Source: JAWLCQ01 sp041687095
Lineage (GTDB): Bacteria; Planctomycetota; Phycisphaerae; SM23-33
Assembly (NCBI GenBank): GCA_041687095.1
Contig: JAWLCQ010000055.1
Coordinates: 1 to 25,881, forward strand
Reading direction: 5' to 3'
DNA: 25,881 nt
The notes below the pieces were generated by a model. That model was not told the origin of the DNA. It searched no databases and was given only the letters and a program-made list of their open reading frames with translations. Positions 1 to 7,249 of the stretch are shown piece after piece (within the stretch, counting starts at the first letter, position 1; each line of letters begins with the position of its first letter). The position numbers and the translations under genes are program-made.

Positions 1-179
1 TTCCACTGGCAGCCGGTCCGCAGGACGTACAGGATGGCGTTCATGCACTTGCGGTCGTCGGCCCGCGGCCGACCGCCGCCGAAGCGATGCGTATTCACGT
101 GCTTGGGCAGCAGGGGTTGGATCTTCGACCATAGCTCGTCGGAGACCCGATAGGTGTCTTTGGGATTCGTGTTCTTCAT
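1..179 (-). CDS. IS5-family transposase, N-terminal part (truncated by window edge)
   Basis: Fifty-nine codons are visible, starting MKNTNPKDTYRVSDELWSKI and continuing through a GGGRPRADDRKCMNAILYVL segment to TGCQW at the edge. This matches the N-terminal DUF4096-type DNA-binding region of IS5-family DDE transposases, whose usual hallmarks are 'LSDEEWERIAPLLP', 'GRPR.DDR' and 'ILYVLRTGCQW'. The catalytic DDE residues would lie further left, out of view. The start ATG at 179 has a good ribosome binding site, GGGAGG, near 190-195. Whether the rest of the gene is intact cannot be judged. Confidence 0.85.
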   Translation of the reverse strand, partial: MKNTNPKDTYRVSDELWSKIQPLLPKHVNTHRFGGGRPRADDRKCMNAILYVLRTGCQW

Positions 180-256
180 CAGGAAATACCTCCCGGGGAC
201 CCCCGTGGTCCCTAAGACGTATTCTACCATATCGATGGGTTATTCGGATAGGCTCT
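1..256 (-). mobile_element. IS5-family insertion sequence, right-hand part only
   Basis: The element runs off the left edge. It carries the 5' part of a transposase reading leftwards, and its outer end is placed at 256 because the interrupted sulfatase reading frame resumes immediately beyond it. Read on the minus strand, the boundary is CGC TTA | GAGCCTATCCGAATAACC, with GAGCCTATCC as the likely start of the terminal inverted repeat. The bases just outside (257-259, TAA) fit the TNA type of target duplication known for some IS5 subgroups, although CTAA (256-259) would fit the CTAR type. The other end is outside the window, so inverted repeat, target duplication and subgroup are inferred. Confidence 0.72.
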
Positions 257-396
257 AAGCGGATGCCCTCGGCGGCGAGGCGGTCGAGGTGCGGCGTTTG
301 CAGCACGGGGTGCCCGCGAAAGCCCGCATCGGCCCAGCCCTGGTCGTCGGTCATGCAGAGGATCACGTTGGGACGGTCGGCGTTGGGCGTAGACAT
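257..396 (-). pseudogene. S1-family sulfatase, 5' fragment cut by the IS element
   Basis: Reading leftwards from the ATG at 396, the frame gives MSTPNADRPNVILCMTDDQG, then a WADAGFRGHPVLQTPHLDRLA segment ending AAEGIR. This is the canonical start of type I formylglycine sulfatases: the 'RPN(V/I)(I/L)' beta strand, the metal-binding Asp pair in MTDDQG (residues 16-17) and the 'TPHLDRLAAEG' helix. After about 46 residues the reading frame runs into the IS end and homology stops. The catalytic CxPxR segment, expected near residue 50-60, is missing from this fragment. The rest presumably lies left of the window beyond the IS. It is therefore a third sulfatase of this locus, disrupted, apparently recently since no other damage is seen. 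Confidence 0.85.
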
Positions 397-438
397 GGAG
401 GAGGATGATAGCAGAAGTCGGGACGCTGTGAAGTATTC

Positions 439-516
439 ACCGCAGAGAACGCGGAGAACGCGGAGAGAAAGGGGTTCCTGCCTTCTTTCCTCTGCGCTCT
501 CTGCGATCTCTGCGGT
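439..516. repeat. Inverted pair of degenerate 9-mer arrays
   Basis: The left arm is built of CGCAGAGAA / CGCGGAGAA-like nonamers (about 439-469). The right arm (about 486-516) carries the complement as three consecutive 9-mers, CTCTGCGCT, CTCTGCGAT and CTCTGCGGT. Together they can fold into one long imperfect hairpin. It sits just upstream of the broken sulfatase start and downstream of the HNH gene, so it could also end transcripts from the latter. Similar CTCTGCGTCTCTGCGGT-type intergenic repeats are common in diverse bacterial genomes; no function is established. Confidence 0.7.
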
Positions 517-550
517 GGTTCAGAACGTCCGATCCGTAATCCCGCCTCCC

Positions 551-967
551 CTACCGTCCTCGGTCGCGTCGCTCGCGCGGGCGGCGGACGGTGACCTTGC
601 CGCCGGGCGGCTGGCGGCGGACCCAGGCGATGAACCTGCCGATCTCGGGGTGTCCGCGGAGGGCGTCGAGGGTGTTGTACTCGCGCTCGAGGTCCTTCTC
701 GTCGAGCGTGGCGTGGACGGTCTTGTGGCAGGCGGGGCACAGCCAGGCGAGGCGCGAGCGGACCTCCTCGCGGTTGAACTGGCGCTTGTTGCGGCGGTTG
801 CTGTGGCGGGTGCGGGGGATGAGGTGGTGCTTCTGCAGCTCCGTCCCGCTCCGCCCGCACAGCTCGCACCGCCCGTCGGAGGGCGGGGGCGACGGGTCGC
901 GCGATGTCCCCGCGTCCTCCGTGCGCTCGCTCTCGTCGCGCTGCGATGAGCCTTTCCGTCTGGGCAT
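551..967 (-). CDS. Small HNH-family endonuclease-like protein
   Basis: A 138-residue protein from the ATG at 967. Residues 1-32 are a charged, Pro/Ser-rich tail (likely disordered). Residues 34-85 hold the HNH core: a CxxC pair (CELC, 34-37), the His-His motif ELQKHHLIPRTRH (H47, H48), an Asn/Arg-rich loop and a second knuckle CPACHKTVH (C77, C80, H81, H85). This arrangement is that of HNH nucleases with a structural Zn site. The remainder is a basic helical tail. A longer reading from 1096 exists but has no ribosome binding site. The gene stands alone with no restriction, toxin or phage partners, so the biological role is unknown; many such solitary proteins are annotated simply as HNH endonucleases. 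Confidence 0.8.
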   Translation of the reverse strand: MPRRKGSSQRDESERTEDAGTSRDPSPPPSDGRCELCGRSGTELQKHHLIPRTRHSNRRNKRQFNREEVRSRLAWLCPACHKTVHATLDEKDLEREYNTLDALRGHPEIGRFIAWVRRQPPGGKVTVRRPRERRDRGR

Positions 968-973
968 CCCACC

Positions 974-979
974 ATTGTA
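974..979 (-). promoter_or_regulatory. Possible -10 element for the HNH gene
   Basis: On the minus strand the sequence reads GGTACAATGGTGGGATG, so a TACAAT hexamer ends only six bases before the start codon. Transcription from it would give a nearly leaderless message. No convincing -35 box is present. The same GGTA-(T/C)-(A/G)-(A/C)-T pattern recurs ahead of three other genes in the window, which strengthens the case slightly. Confidence 0.35.
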
Positions 980-998
980 CCGCAGCGCGGCAGGGCAT

Positions 999-1052
999 GG
1001 TCGCTTCAGCGACCCATGGGCCAGTTCGGGAACATGGATCGCTGAAGCGACC
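999..1052. promoter_or_regulatory. Perfect 14-bp inverted repeat between divergent genes
   Basis: GGTCGCTTCAGCGA (999-1012) and its exact complement TCGCTGAAGCGACC (1039-1052) are separated by 26 bases, between the HNH gene (minus) and the GH4 gene (plus). Each arm is itself nearly palindromic (GTCGCT-TC-AGCGAC), so it could be a pair of operator half-sites or a small structured repeat. No regulator gene is adjacent. Confidence 0.5.
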
Positions 1053-1227
1053 ACGCCGGTGGCCAGGCCCTCCCCTCCCAAGCCCTCTTCGCCCACTCCT
1101 GCGCCTTGACGCCCGCTACCCGCAACGCCATACTCCCCGCGTTCCGTCCGGGCGGGGCGGTCGGCGCGCGTGCGTCGGGCGATCGGTTCCCGCCTGGGAG
1201 GACGCGTTGCAGCAAAGGACCGTTTCC

Positions 1228-2556
1228 ATGGCCAAGATCGTGTTCATCGGCGCCGGATCGCTGGGGTTCACCCGCGGGCTCGTGCGCGACCTGCTGACCT
1301 TCGACCGCCTCCAGGACGCCGAGCTGTGCCTCGTGGACATCGACCCCGAGCGCCTCGAATTCGCCGAGAAGTCCGTCCGCAAGATCATCGCCCTGGGCAA
1401 CTACCCCGCCACCGTCCGCGCGACCACCGACCGCACCGAGGTCCTCGAAGGCGCCGACGCCGTCCTCGTCACCATCCTCTGCGGGGACACCTCCGTCTGG
1501 AAGCACGACATCCTCATCCCCAAGAAGTACGGGGTCGACATCAACGTCGGGGACACCCGCGGACCGGCGGGCGTGTTCCGCGCCCTGCGGACCATCCCCA
1601 CCATGCTCGACATCGCCCGCGACATGGAACGCCTCTGCCCCCACGCCATCCTGCTCAACTACACCAACCCCATGGCCATGCTCTGCCACGCCCTGCAGCA
1701 CGAGACGTCCATCCGCGTCTCGGGGCTGTGCCACTCCGTCCAGGGGACGGCCGGGATGCTCGCGGGCTGGGCCGGGGTGCCCTACGAGGAACTCGAGTAC
1801 ACCTGCGCCGGGCTCAACCACCTGTCGTGGTTCCTCAAGCTCGAGCGCCGCGGCGAGGACCTGTACCCCAAGCTCCGCCAGGTCGTGTCGAAGGACAAGA
1901 AGATCTTCAACCACGAGCAGGTGCGCAACGAGATGTTCCTGGCGCTGGACTACTACGTCACCGAGTCCAGCGGGCACAACAGCGAGTACAGCTGGTGGTT
2001 CCGCAAGCGCGAGGACCTCATCGAGAAGCACTGCACGCACGGGACGGGCTGGAACCCGGGGCACTACGCGTACATCCTCCACTGCTACCAAAGCAACGAG
2101 AAGAACTGGAAGAAGGCCGTCCGCGACTGGCTGTCCGCCGAGAAGCCCATCTCGCTGGAGCGCGGGCATGAGTACGCCGCCTCCATCATCAACGCCTTCC
2201 TCGGCGGGGCGCCGTTCAAGTTCAACGGCAACGTCCCGAACACCGGGCTCATCACCAACCTGCCCACCGGCTGCTGCGTCGAGGTCCCCGTCCTGGCGAC
2301 GCGCAACGGCTTCGAGCCGATGCACATCGGCGACCTGCCCCCCCAGTGCGCCGCCATCACGAACCTGACGGCCATCACCGAAATGCTCGCCGTCGATGGC
2401 TGCCTCACGGGCAACGCCAAGCTCGTCTACCAGGCCATCGCCCACGACCCGCTCACCGCGGCCGTCCTGTCGCTGGGCGAGATCAAGAAGATGGTCAAGG
2501 AGATGCTCCGCAAGAACCAGCCCCACCTCCCGACGTTCAAGAGCATTGATTTCTAG
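1228..2556 (+). CDS. GH4-family NAD-dependent alpha-glucosidase/alpha-galactosidase
   Basis: A 442-residue protein, the usual length for GH4. GH4 enzymes cleave glycosides by transient NAD+ oxidation at C3 with a divalent metal (usually Mn2+), a redox-elimination mechanism. Seen here: the Rossmann start MAKIVFIGAGSLGFTRGL (GAGSLG at 8-13), LVDIDPERL, the substrate-loop GDTRGPAGVFRALRTIP (108-124), NYTNPMAM (144-151), the metal/substrate motif GLCHSVQGT (C168, H169) and AGLNHLSWFL (H198). The CHS form is shared by AglA-type glucosidases and MelA-type galactosidases, so the sugar is not decided. There is no signal peptide; it should act in the cytoplasm on small oligosaccharides. The start is set by AAGGA eight bases upstream of the ATG. 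Confidence 0.9.
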   Translation: MAKIVFIGAGSLGFTRGLVRDLLTFDRLQDAELCLVDIDPERLEFAEKSVRKIIALGNYPATVRATTDRTEVLEGADAVLVTILCGDTSVWKHDILIPKKYGVDINVGDTRGPAGVFRALRTIPTMLDIARDMERLCPHAILLNYTNPMAMLCHALQHETSIRVSGLCHSVQGTAGMLAGWAGVPYEELEYTCAGLNHLSWFLKLERRGEDLYPKLRQVVSKDKKIFNHEQVRNEMFLALDYYVTESSGHNSEYSWWFRKREDLIEKHCTHGTGWNPGHYAYILHCYQSNEKNWKKAVRDWLSAEKPISLERGHEYAASIINAFLGGAPFKFNGNVPNTGLITNLPTGCCVEVPVLATRNGFEPMHIGDLPPQCAAITNLTAITEMLAVDGCLTGNAKLVYQAIAHDPLTAAVLSLGEIKKMVKEMLRKNQPHLPTFKSIDF

Positions 2557-2558
2557 CA

Positions 2559-2595
2559 GAGGCAATAGGGACTAGGGAATAGGGAATAGGCAGAA
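2559..2595. repeat. Degenerate heptamer array, GGGAATA family (copy 1)
   Basis: Directly after the GH4 stop codon are consecutive 7-mers GGCAATA, GGGACTA, GGGAATA, GGGAATA, GGCAGAA. Bases 2559-2576 (GAGGCAATAGGGACTAGG) recur as an exact 18-bp inverted copy at 4368-4385, so the PilX-like gene is bracketed by the pair. Confidence 0.8.
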
Positions 2596-2608
2596 GAAGC
2601 AGCATGAC

Positions 2609-2644
2609 AGCGTGGGGCGGGCTCGTGCGGGCCCGCCCCACGCT
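2609..2644. terminator. Strong GC hairpin between convergent genes
   Basis: AGCGTGGGGCGGGC (2609-2622) pairs perfectly with GCCCGCCCCACGCT (2631-2644) around an 8-base loop. It lies between the ends of the GH4 gene (plus) and the PilX-like gene (minus), so it may serve both as a bidirectional terminator. There is no following T-run on either strand, so intrinsic termination is not proven. Confidence 0.6.
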
Positions 2645-2660
2645 GCGTTGCGCTTCGCCG

Positions 2661-4070
2661 TCAGGGCAGGGGGCTTTCGACGTAGGATCCCGGGTCCTCG
2701 GTGAGGCCCCAGGGGTGGCGGAACCCGGCCGCCAGGCCGTCCCAGTCGCCGTGGTTGATGCGGATCGTCGCGTTGCCGCTGAGGCTCATCGGCAGGTCGC
2801 GCAGGCCCAGGACCGTGCCCTTGAGTTCGGTGGTGATCGACGAGTTGCCCGCGAAGGAGAGCTGGTCGGCCGCCAGGATGCCCGAGACGTTGTTGCTGCT
2901 GCCGCGGAAGGTGACGTTGTACCCGGGGGCGAGGATGAGCGTCCCGCCCAGGGCCTTGACGGCGGCGAACTCGGCCGTGTTGGGCAGGGCGGAGATGCCC
3001 GGGGCGTTCACGCTGCCGCGGAAGTTGAGGCGGTTGGTGCTGGTGTCGCCCCCGCCCCCCCCGTCGGTGACGATGATGCAGTTCAGCGTGCACCCGCCCT
3101 CGAAGCTGATGCTGTTGGGCGACTCCACGTAGACGATGCCGTTGAACGTCGCCTGCGACCCGAAGTTGGGGTTCGTGCCCGCCTTGATGCGGATGTTGTT
3201 CCACGTCTGCCCGCCGCTCACCGAGGTCGTGCTGTCCACGATCCGCTTCACCAGGGGCGGGAACGGGGTCAGGTCCAGGGGCGGGAACTGCGGGTCGTCC
3301 GTCGCCCCGTGCACGTGGTTCTCCATGATCTTCAGCAGGTTGGACTCGCCCCCGACGGAGAGGGAGTTGCCCTTGAGGACCACGGTGTCACTGTCGCCCG
3401 TGACGTAGATGTCGCCCGAGATCGTCGCGCTGCCGCCGACCTCGACGGCGACGGGCTCGTCGCTGGCGGACAGGACCGAGGCGGCCTGCGGGAAGTTCTT
3501 GCCCTCGATCAGCGCGCTGCCCGTGACGTGGATCGCCCCGCGCGACGCCACCCCGTAGTCGAACACCCGCGACTGCTTCTTGACCAGGTTCAGCACGATC
3601 GAGGTCTGGCAGCGGGCGGCGGCGTGGGTTCCGACGACGACCAGGCGGCAGCGCAGGGTCCCGTCGGCCTCGACGACCGGAACCAGCGTCGCCGTGAACT
3701 CCCCATCGTCCAGCCGCACCGCCGGGACCCGCACCGCCGCCGCGTCCCACGTCACCGCTCCCCCGCCCAGGTTGCCCGTCCCCTCCAGGATCTCGTGCAC
3801 CTGCGCCCCCAGGTTCGCCGTCAGCGTCCCCGCGTCGGTCTCGGGGCGCATGCGGACGTCGTCGAGCACCCGCAGCAGGAACCCCATCCCGCTCTCGGCG
3901 GCGTGGCGGGCGCAGACGATGTCCCGGAAGTTGCCGCTCATCGACACGTTCCGCTCCACCGACGCGAACGCCACGATGGCGAACGGGGCGATGACCACGA
4001 TCAGCAGGAGGCACAGAATGAACACGACCCCCCTCCGCCCTCGTCCGCTTCTCACTCGCCGTTGAACCAT
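2661..4070 (-). CDS. PilX-like type IV pilus/pseudopilus accessory protein with beta-rich C-terminal region
   Basis: A 469-residue protein. The ATG at 4070 is chosen because AAGGAG precedes it by about seven bases; longer readings have no such site and begin in low-complexity sequence. Residues 1-14 are basic (MVQRRVRSGRGRRG), residues 15-36 form one membrane helix (VVFILCLLLIVVIAPFAIVA), followed by a pattern typical of PilX/minor pilins: SVERNVSMSGNFRDIVCARH and AAESGMGFLL. A classical prepilin Glu at position +5 is not obvious, as is common in PilX-type proteins. Residues about 150-469 are rich in Gly, Asn, Ser and short beta-repeat-like phrases (e.g. ISGDIYVTGDSD, SGILAADQLSFAGNSS), suggesting a beta-helix-like exported domain. 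The gene is a singleton with no other pilus genes beside it. Confidence 0.68.
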   Translation of the reverse strand: MVQRRVRSGRGRRGVVFILCLLLIVVIAPFAIVAFASVERNVSMSGNFRDIVCARHAAESGMGFLLRVLDDVRMRPETDAGTLTANLGAQVHEILEGTGNLGGGAVTWDAAAVRVPAVRLDDGEFTATLVPVVEADGTLRCRLVVVGTHAAARCQTSIVLNLVKKQSRVFDYGVASRGAIHVTGSALIEGKNFPQAASVLSASDEPVAVEVGGSATISGDIYVTGDSDTVVLKGNSLSVGGESNLLKIMENHVHGATDDPQFPPLDLTPFPPLVKRIVDSTTSVSGGQTWNNIRIKAGTNPNFGSQATFNGIVYVESPNSISFEGGCTLNCIIVTDGGGGGDTSTNRLNFRGSVNAPGISALPNTAEFAAVKALGGTLILAPGYNVTFRGSSNNVSGILAADQLSFAGNSSITTELKGTVLGLRDLPMSLSGNATIRINHGDWDGLAAGFRHPWGLTEDPGSYVESPLP

Positions 4071-4245
4071 GGGAAACTCCTTACCAGGCACGGGCGCTGC
4101 CTCCTGCCATCCGCCGCACCGCGGGCGCGGCGGAAGCGGAGCGGAGAACCGGCGGGGAAGACGCCGCCGGACCCGCCGCTCCCTCCGGCTGCTGGAACCG
4201 TACGATCCCGCACCCCCGGGGGCCAAGGCCTCCACGCACTCCCGG

Positions 4246-4435
4246 GAATCCGCAGGGATGAACGCAGATGAACACAGATGAAGAAAGGCGCCAGGGACAG
4301 GCGTTGAAGAACAGGGAAAAGGACGCCTCCACGATGGGCCTCCGCTTCTTCTCCCTAGTCCCTATTGCCTAGTCCCTATTGCCTCTGCCTATCTGCGTTC
4401 ATCTGCGTTCATCCCCGCTGATTCCCGAGAGTGTA
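4246..4435. repeat. Composite palindromic repeat: ATGAACGCAG arms and inverted GGGAATA heptamers
   Basis: The gene-free gap 4071-4617 contains the PilX-gene upstream region and this element. The left arm (about 4247-4281) reads GGAATCCGCAGGGATGAACG followed by CAGATGAACACAGATGA. The right arm (about 4388-4427) is the inverted counterpart, made of 10-mers ATCTGCGTTC, ATCTGCGTTC, ATCCCCGCTG, ATTCCCG. Between them, 4352-4386 carries 7-mers TCCCTAG, TCCCTAT, TGCCTAG, TCCCTAT, TGCCTCT, the inverse of the array at 2559. Two longer relatives occur at 7250-7480 and 7771-8050, and a left-arm relative at 18170-18240. Confidence 0.75.
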
Positions 4436-4617
4436 CAGAGGCCCATGCCCCGGGGGCCGCCGGTTCCCCGGCCTACCGCCGGGCCGGACCCCCGGGGAGG
4501 CGCCCGTCGCCGAACTCGCTCCTCAAGTCTCGCCCGCCGGGGTTCGATAGACCCCACAGGTTCGTTGTACCCACCGCGCGGGCACGCTCCCGGCGGACGC
4601 CAGGAAAGGTTGTACCG

Positions 4618-5541
4618 ATGAGCACCCAAACCGCCGAGCGGACCCGCCTCCAGGACGTCGTCTCCTTCGCCGTTCTCGACGCCCTCTTCGACGCCGTCTA
4701 CGTCGCCAACGCCGATCGCCGCATTGTGCACTGGAACCCCGCCGCCGAACACCTCATCGGCTGCCGCGCCAAGGACATCGTCGGCAAGTCCTGCTGCGAG
4801 GACCTGCTCCTGCACATCGACGCCGACGGCAAGGCCGTTCGCTCCGGGTTCCACCCCGCCGCCGAAACGCTCACCGACGGCCAAACCCGCGAAGCCGACG
4901 TCTTCCTCCGCCACCGCCAGGGCCACCTCCTGCCCGTCCGCACCCGCACCGTCGCCCTGCGCGACCGGGAGGCGGGGATCGTGGGCGTCATGGAGATCCT
5001 CCGCCAGGGCCAATCCGCCGCCGACACCCTCGACGCCGAACGCCTCCGCGAACTGGCGTTCATCGACCCCCAGACCAACCTCGCCTCCCGCCGCTACCTC
5101 GAGATGCGCCTCCTGTCCCGCTTCGAGGAGATGCAGCGGTACGGGTGGAAGTTCGGCGTGGTCCTCCTGAGCGTGGACAACCTCGCCGCCATCACCGACG
5201 AGCACGGCCTGCCCGGAACGCAGGCGATCCTCGACACCATCGGGCGCACGTTCGCCCACTCCCTCCGCGCCACCGACGCCGTCGGCCGCTGGGACGACGA
5301 CCACTTCCTCGCCATCGTCCCCATCCTCCGCGCCATCGACCTGCAGACCATCGGCCAACGCGTCCGCGCCGCCGCCGGCCAGACCCAGGCGACCGTCGGA
5401 CCGCTCACGCTGCGGGCCACCGTCTCGGTGGGGGCCGCGACGCCGAGCCCCGAGGACTCCGTCATCGACATCCTCCAGCGGGCCCAGGAGGGCATGCACG
5501 CCAGCCGCTCCCGCGGCGGGAACGCCTTCTCGCTGCTGTAG
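4618..5541 (+). CDS. PAS-GGDEF sensor protein with a degenerate cyclase site
   Basis: A 307-residue cytoplasmic protein. Residues about 15-128 form a PAS domain (ALFDAVYVANADRRIVHWN, AAEHLIG, DIVGKSCCEDLL, GIVGVMEI). Residues about 145-307 form a GGDEF fold: FIDPQTNLASRRYLEMRL, VVLLSVDNLAAITDEHGLPG, RATDAVGRWDDDHFLAIVP and TVSVGAA. The signature GGDEF is DDDHF (226-230), and the first Asp of the usual DxD metal motif is Ser185. Both metal ligands are thus missing, and cyclic-di-GMP synthesis is unlikely. The RxxD inhibitory-site motif (RATD, 217-220) is kept exactly five residues before the signature, so the domain might still bind cyclic-di-GMP. AGGAAAGG lies eight bases before the ATG. It probably acts as a receptor or scaffold; the partner is unknown. 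Confidence 0.85.
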   Translation: MSTQTAERTRLQDVVSFAVLDALFDAVYVANADRRIVHWNPAAEHLIGCRAKDIVGKSCCEDLLLHIDADGKAVRSGFHPAAETLTDGQTREADVFLRHRQGHLLPVRTRTVALRDREAGIVGVMEILRQGQSAADTLDAERLRELAFIDPQTNLASRRYLEMRLLSRFEEMQRYGWKFGVVLLSVDNLAAITDEHGLPGTQAILDTIGRTFAHSLRATDAVGRWDDDHFLAIVPILRAIDLQTIGQRVRAAAGQTQATVGPLTLRATVSVGAATPSPEDSVIDILQRAQEGMHASRSRGGNAFSLL

Positions 5542-5653
5542 ACGCGCCCCGCCCGTGGCGCAGTCGTCCGCCCGCGGCCGGGCCGCTTCAGCATCCCCGC
5601 CCTCAATCGCCTGCGCGCACGACGCGCGGGTGGCGGTTCGCGTCATCGCCCGG

Positions 5654-5659
5654 TATACT
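5654..5659 (+). promoter_or_regulatory. Possible -10 element for the sulfatase gene
   Basis: GGTATACT gives a TATACT hexamer about 60 bases ahead of the sulfatase start in otherwise GC-rich sequence. No canonical -35 box is found at 15-19 bases upstream, so this is a weak call. Confidence 0.38.
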
Positions 5660-5715
5660 CCGCGGTTCACAGGCACACGCCCGCTCCGAGCGAGCACGAA
5701 GGAGAGCCGTTGCCC

Positions 5716-7152
5716 ATGGACCGCAAGCCCAACATCCTGTTCCTCATGGCCGACCAGTTCCGCGCCGACGCCCTCGGCTGCTCCGGCGGGTGGACCCGTA
5801 CGCCCAACCTCGACCGCATCGCCGCCATGGGCGTCCGCTACAGCGAGTGCGTGACCAACTCGCCCATCTGCTGCCCCGCCCGCGCCTCGCTCGCCAGCGG
5901 GCTCTACCCGCACACCACCGGCCTGTGGACCAACAAGGGCTACACCCTGCCCCCCACCTGGCGGACGTGGATGGCCGCCATCCGCGACGCGGGCTACCGC
6001 ACGAGCCTCTTCGGCAAGACCCACCTGCACCGCCACGGGGGCGAGATGGACCTCCGCGACTGCGAGCACCTCCTGCACGCCTACGGGCTCGACGACGTCG
6101 ACGAGACCACCGGACCCCACGCCGCCTCCAAGTCCCGCTGCCGCATGACCGACCTCTGGGCCTCCAAGGGCCTCCTGGAAGCCTTCCGCCACGACATCCA
6201 TCGCCGCTGGCACCTCGGCCTCATCACCGACCCCTCCCCCCTGGGCGCCGAACACCACTACGACGCCTACGTCGGGCAGACCGCCTGCCGGTACCTCCAA
6301 ACCTACGACCGCGAACAGCCGTGGTTCTGTTGGGTCAGCTTCGGGGGCCCGCACGAGCCCTGGGACGCCCCCGAACCCTACGCCAGCCAGTTCGACCCCG
6401 CGGCCATGCCCCCCGCCCGCCCGCGGATCACCAGCGAATCCCCCCGCCCGACGGGCGGGCTCGACGAGCACTTCGCGAAGTACGACGAGATGCTCTCCCG
6501 CCCCGAGCGCGTCGGGCTCTCGCCCGAGAACACCCCCCGCCTGCGGGCGAACTACGCGGGCAAGGTCGCCCTCATCGACGACCAGATCGGGCAGATCCTG
6601 TCGGTGCTGGAGCAGCGCGGGGAGCTGGACAACACCATCATCGCCTTCACCAGCGACCACGGGGAGATGAACGGCGACCACGGGACGATCTACAAGAGCT
6701 GCTTCCTCGACGGGGCCGCCCGCATCCCCATGATCGTCTCCACGCCCGCCATGCGCAACACCCCGCTCGCCGGGCGCGTCAGCGCCTCCCCCACCGAGCT
6801 GTTCGACCTGGGCCCCACGCTCGCCGACCTCGCGGGCGCCCCGCTGGACTACGAACAGTTCGGCGTCTCGCTGGCCCCCACGCTCACCGACCCCGCCGCC
6901 CACCACCGCCGCGACGCCGTCTGCGAGTTCGAGGGCGAGGTCATGCTCCTCACCGACCGCCACAAGGCCGCCATCAACCGCCAGGGCGAACTGTACCTCC
7001 TCATCGACCGCGAGCGGGACCCCGATGAGCAGCACAACCTCGCGGGCACCCCCGCCCTGCGGGACACGGAGACGGCCCTCCGCCTCCGCATCCTCGAGCG
7101 CCTCGCCCAGTCCCAGGCCCAGCGGCCGATCGTGGGGTTCGTCGCCGACTGA
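5716..7152 (+). CDS. S1-family (formylglycine) sulfatase, intact
   Basis: A 478-residue protein. Type I sulfatases hydrolyse sulfate esters using a formylglycine made from a Cys in CxPxR. Here the motif is CCPAR (C52, C53, P54, A55, R56), with C52 as the residue to be converted, inside SPICCPARASLASGLYPHTT. The N-terminal metal site is LFLMADQFRADALG (D13, Q14), and the second metal pair is TSDHGEMNGDHG (D314, H315). The C-terminal part has the usual LYLLIDRERDPDEQHNLAG block. No signal peptide is apparent, which is unusual for planctomycete sulfatases and suggests cytoplasmic action or an unrecognised export route. AAGGAG at 5699-5704 is 11 bases from this ATG but five from an in-frame TTG at 5710, so the start could be two codons earlier. 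Substrate is not decidable. Confidence 0.92.
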   Translation: MDRKPNILFLMADQFRADALGCSGGWTRTPNLDRIAAMGVRYSECVTNSPICCPARASLASGLYPHTTGLWTNKGYTLPPTWRTWMAAIRDAGYRTSLFGKTHLHRHGGEMDLRDCEHLLHAYGLDDVDETTGPHAASKSRCRMTDLWASKGLLEAFRHDIHRRWHLGLITDPSPLGAEHHYDAYVGQTACRYLQTYDREQPWFCWVSFGGPHEPWDAPEPYASQFDPAAMPPARPRITSESPRPTGGLDEHFAKYDEMLSRPERVGLSPENTPRLRANYAGKVALIDDQIGQILSVLEQRGELDNTIIAFTSDHGEMNGDHGTIYKSCFLDGAARIPMIVSTPAMRNTPLAGRVSASPTELFDLGPTLADLAGAPLDYEQFGVSLAPTLTDPAAHHRRDAVCEFEGEVMLLTDRHKAAINRQGELYLLIDRERDPDEQHNLAGTPALRDTETALRLRILERLAQSQAQRPIVGFVAD

Positions 7153-7175
7153 CCCATCGCACGCCTCCTCCCGAC

Positions 7176-7246
7176 CGTTGAAAACGAACCCAGCGCAGAC
7201 TATTCCGATTTCCGATCCTCCCGCCCCTCTCCCCGTGGCAAAGGCA
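7176..7246. repeat. AACGAACCCAGCGCAGA repeat, copy 1
   Basis: Immediately downstream of the sulfatase gene, the string GACCGTTGAAAACGAACCCA, GCGCAGACTATTCCGATTT and CTCCCGCCCCTCTCCCC is found again almost unchanged at about 7708-7772 and, in part, at about 8230-8290. In copies 1 and 2 it is followed by a GGCAA…CGCATTCC stretch leading into the ATGAACGC palindrome, so the two elements move or are maintained together. Confidence 0.75.
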
Positions 7247-7249
7247 TCA

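Noticed and set aside
551..1096. HNH gene as part of a restriction or phage module
   Set aside because: No methyltransferase, terminase, portal or integrase genes are present on either side.
904..1227. Longer start for the GH4 protein
   Set aside because: The added residues are low complexity, run through the divergent promoter region and inverted repeat, and GH4 proteins begin right at the KIVFIGAGS strand.
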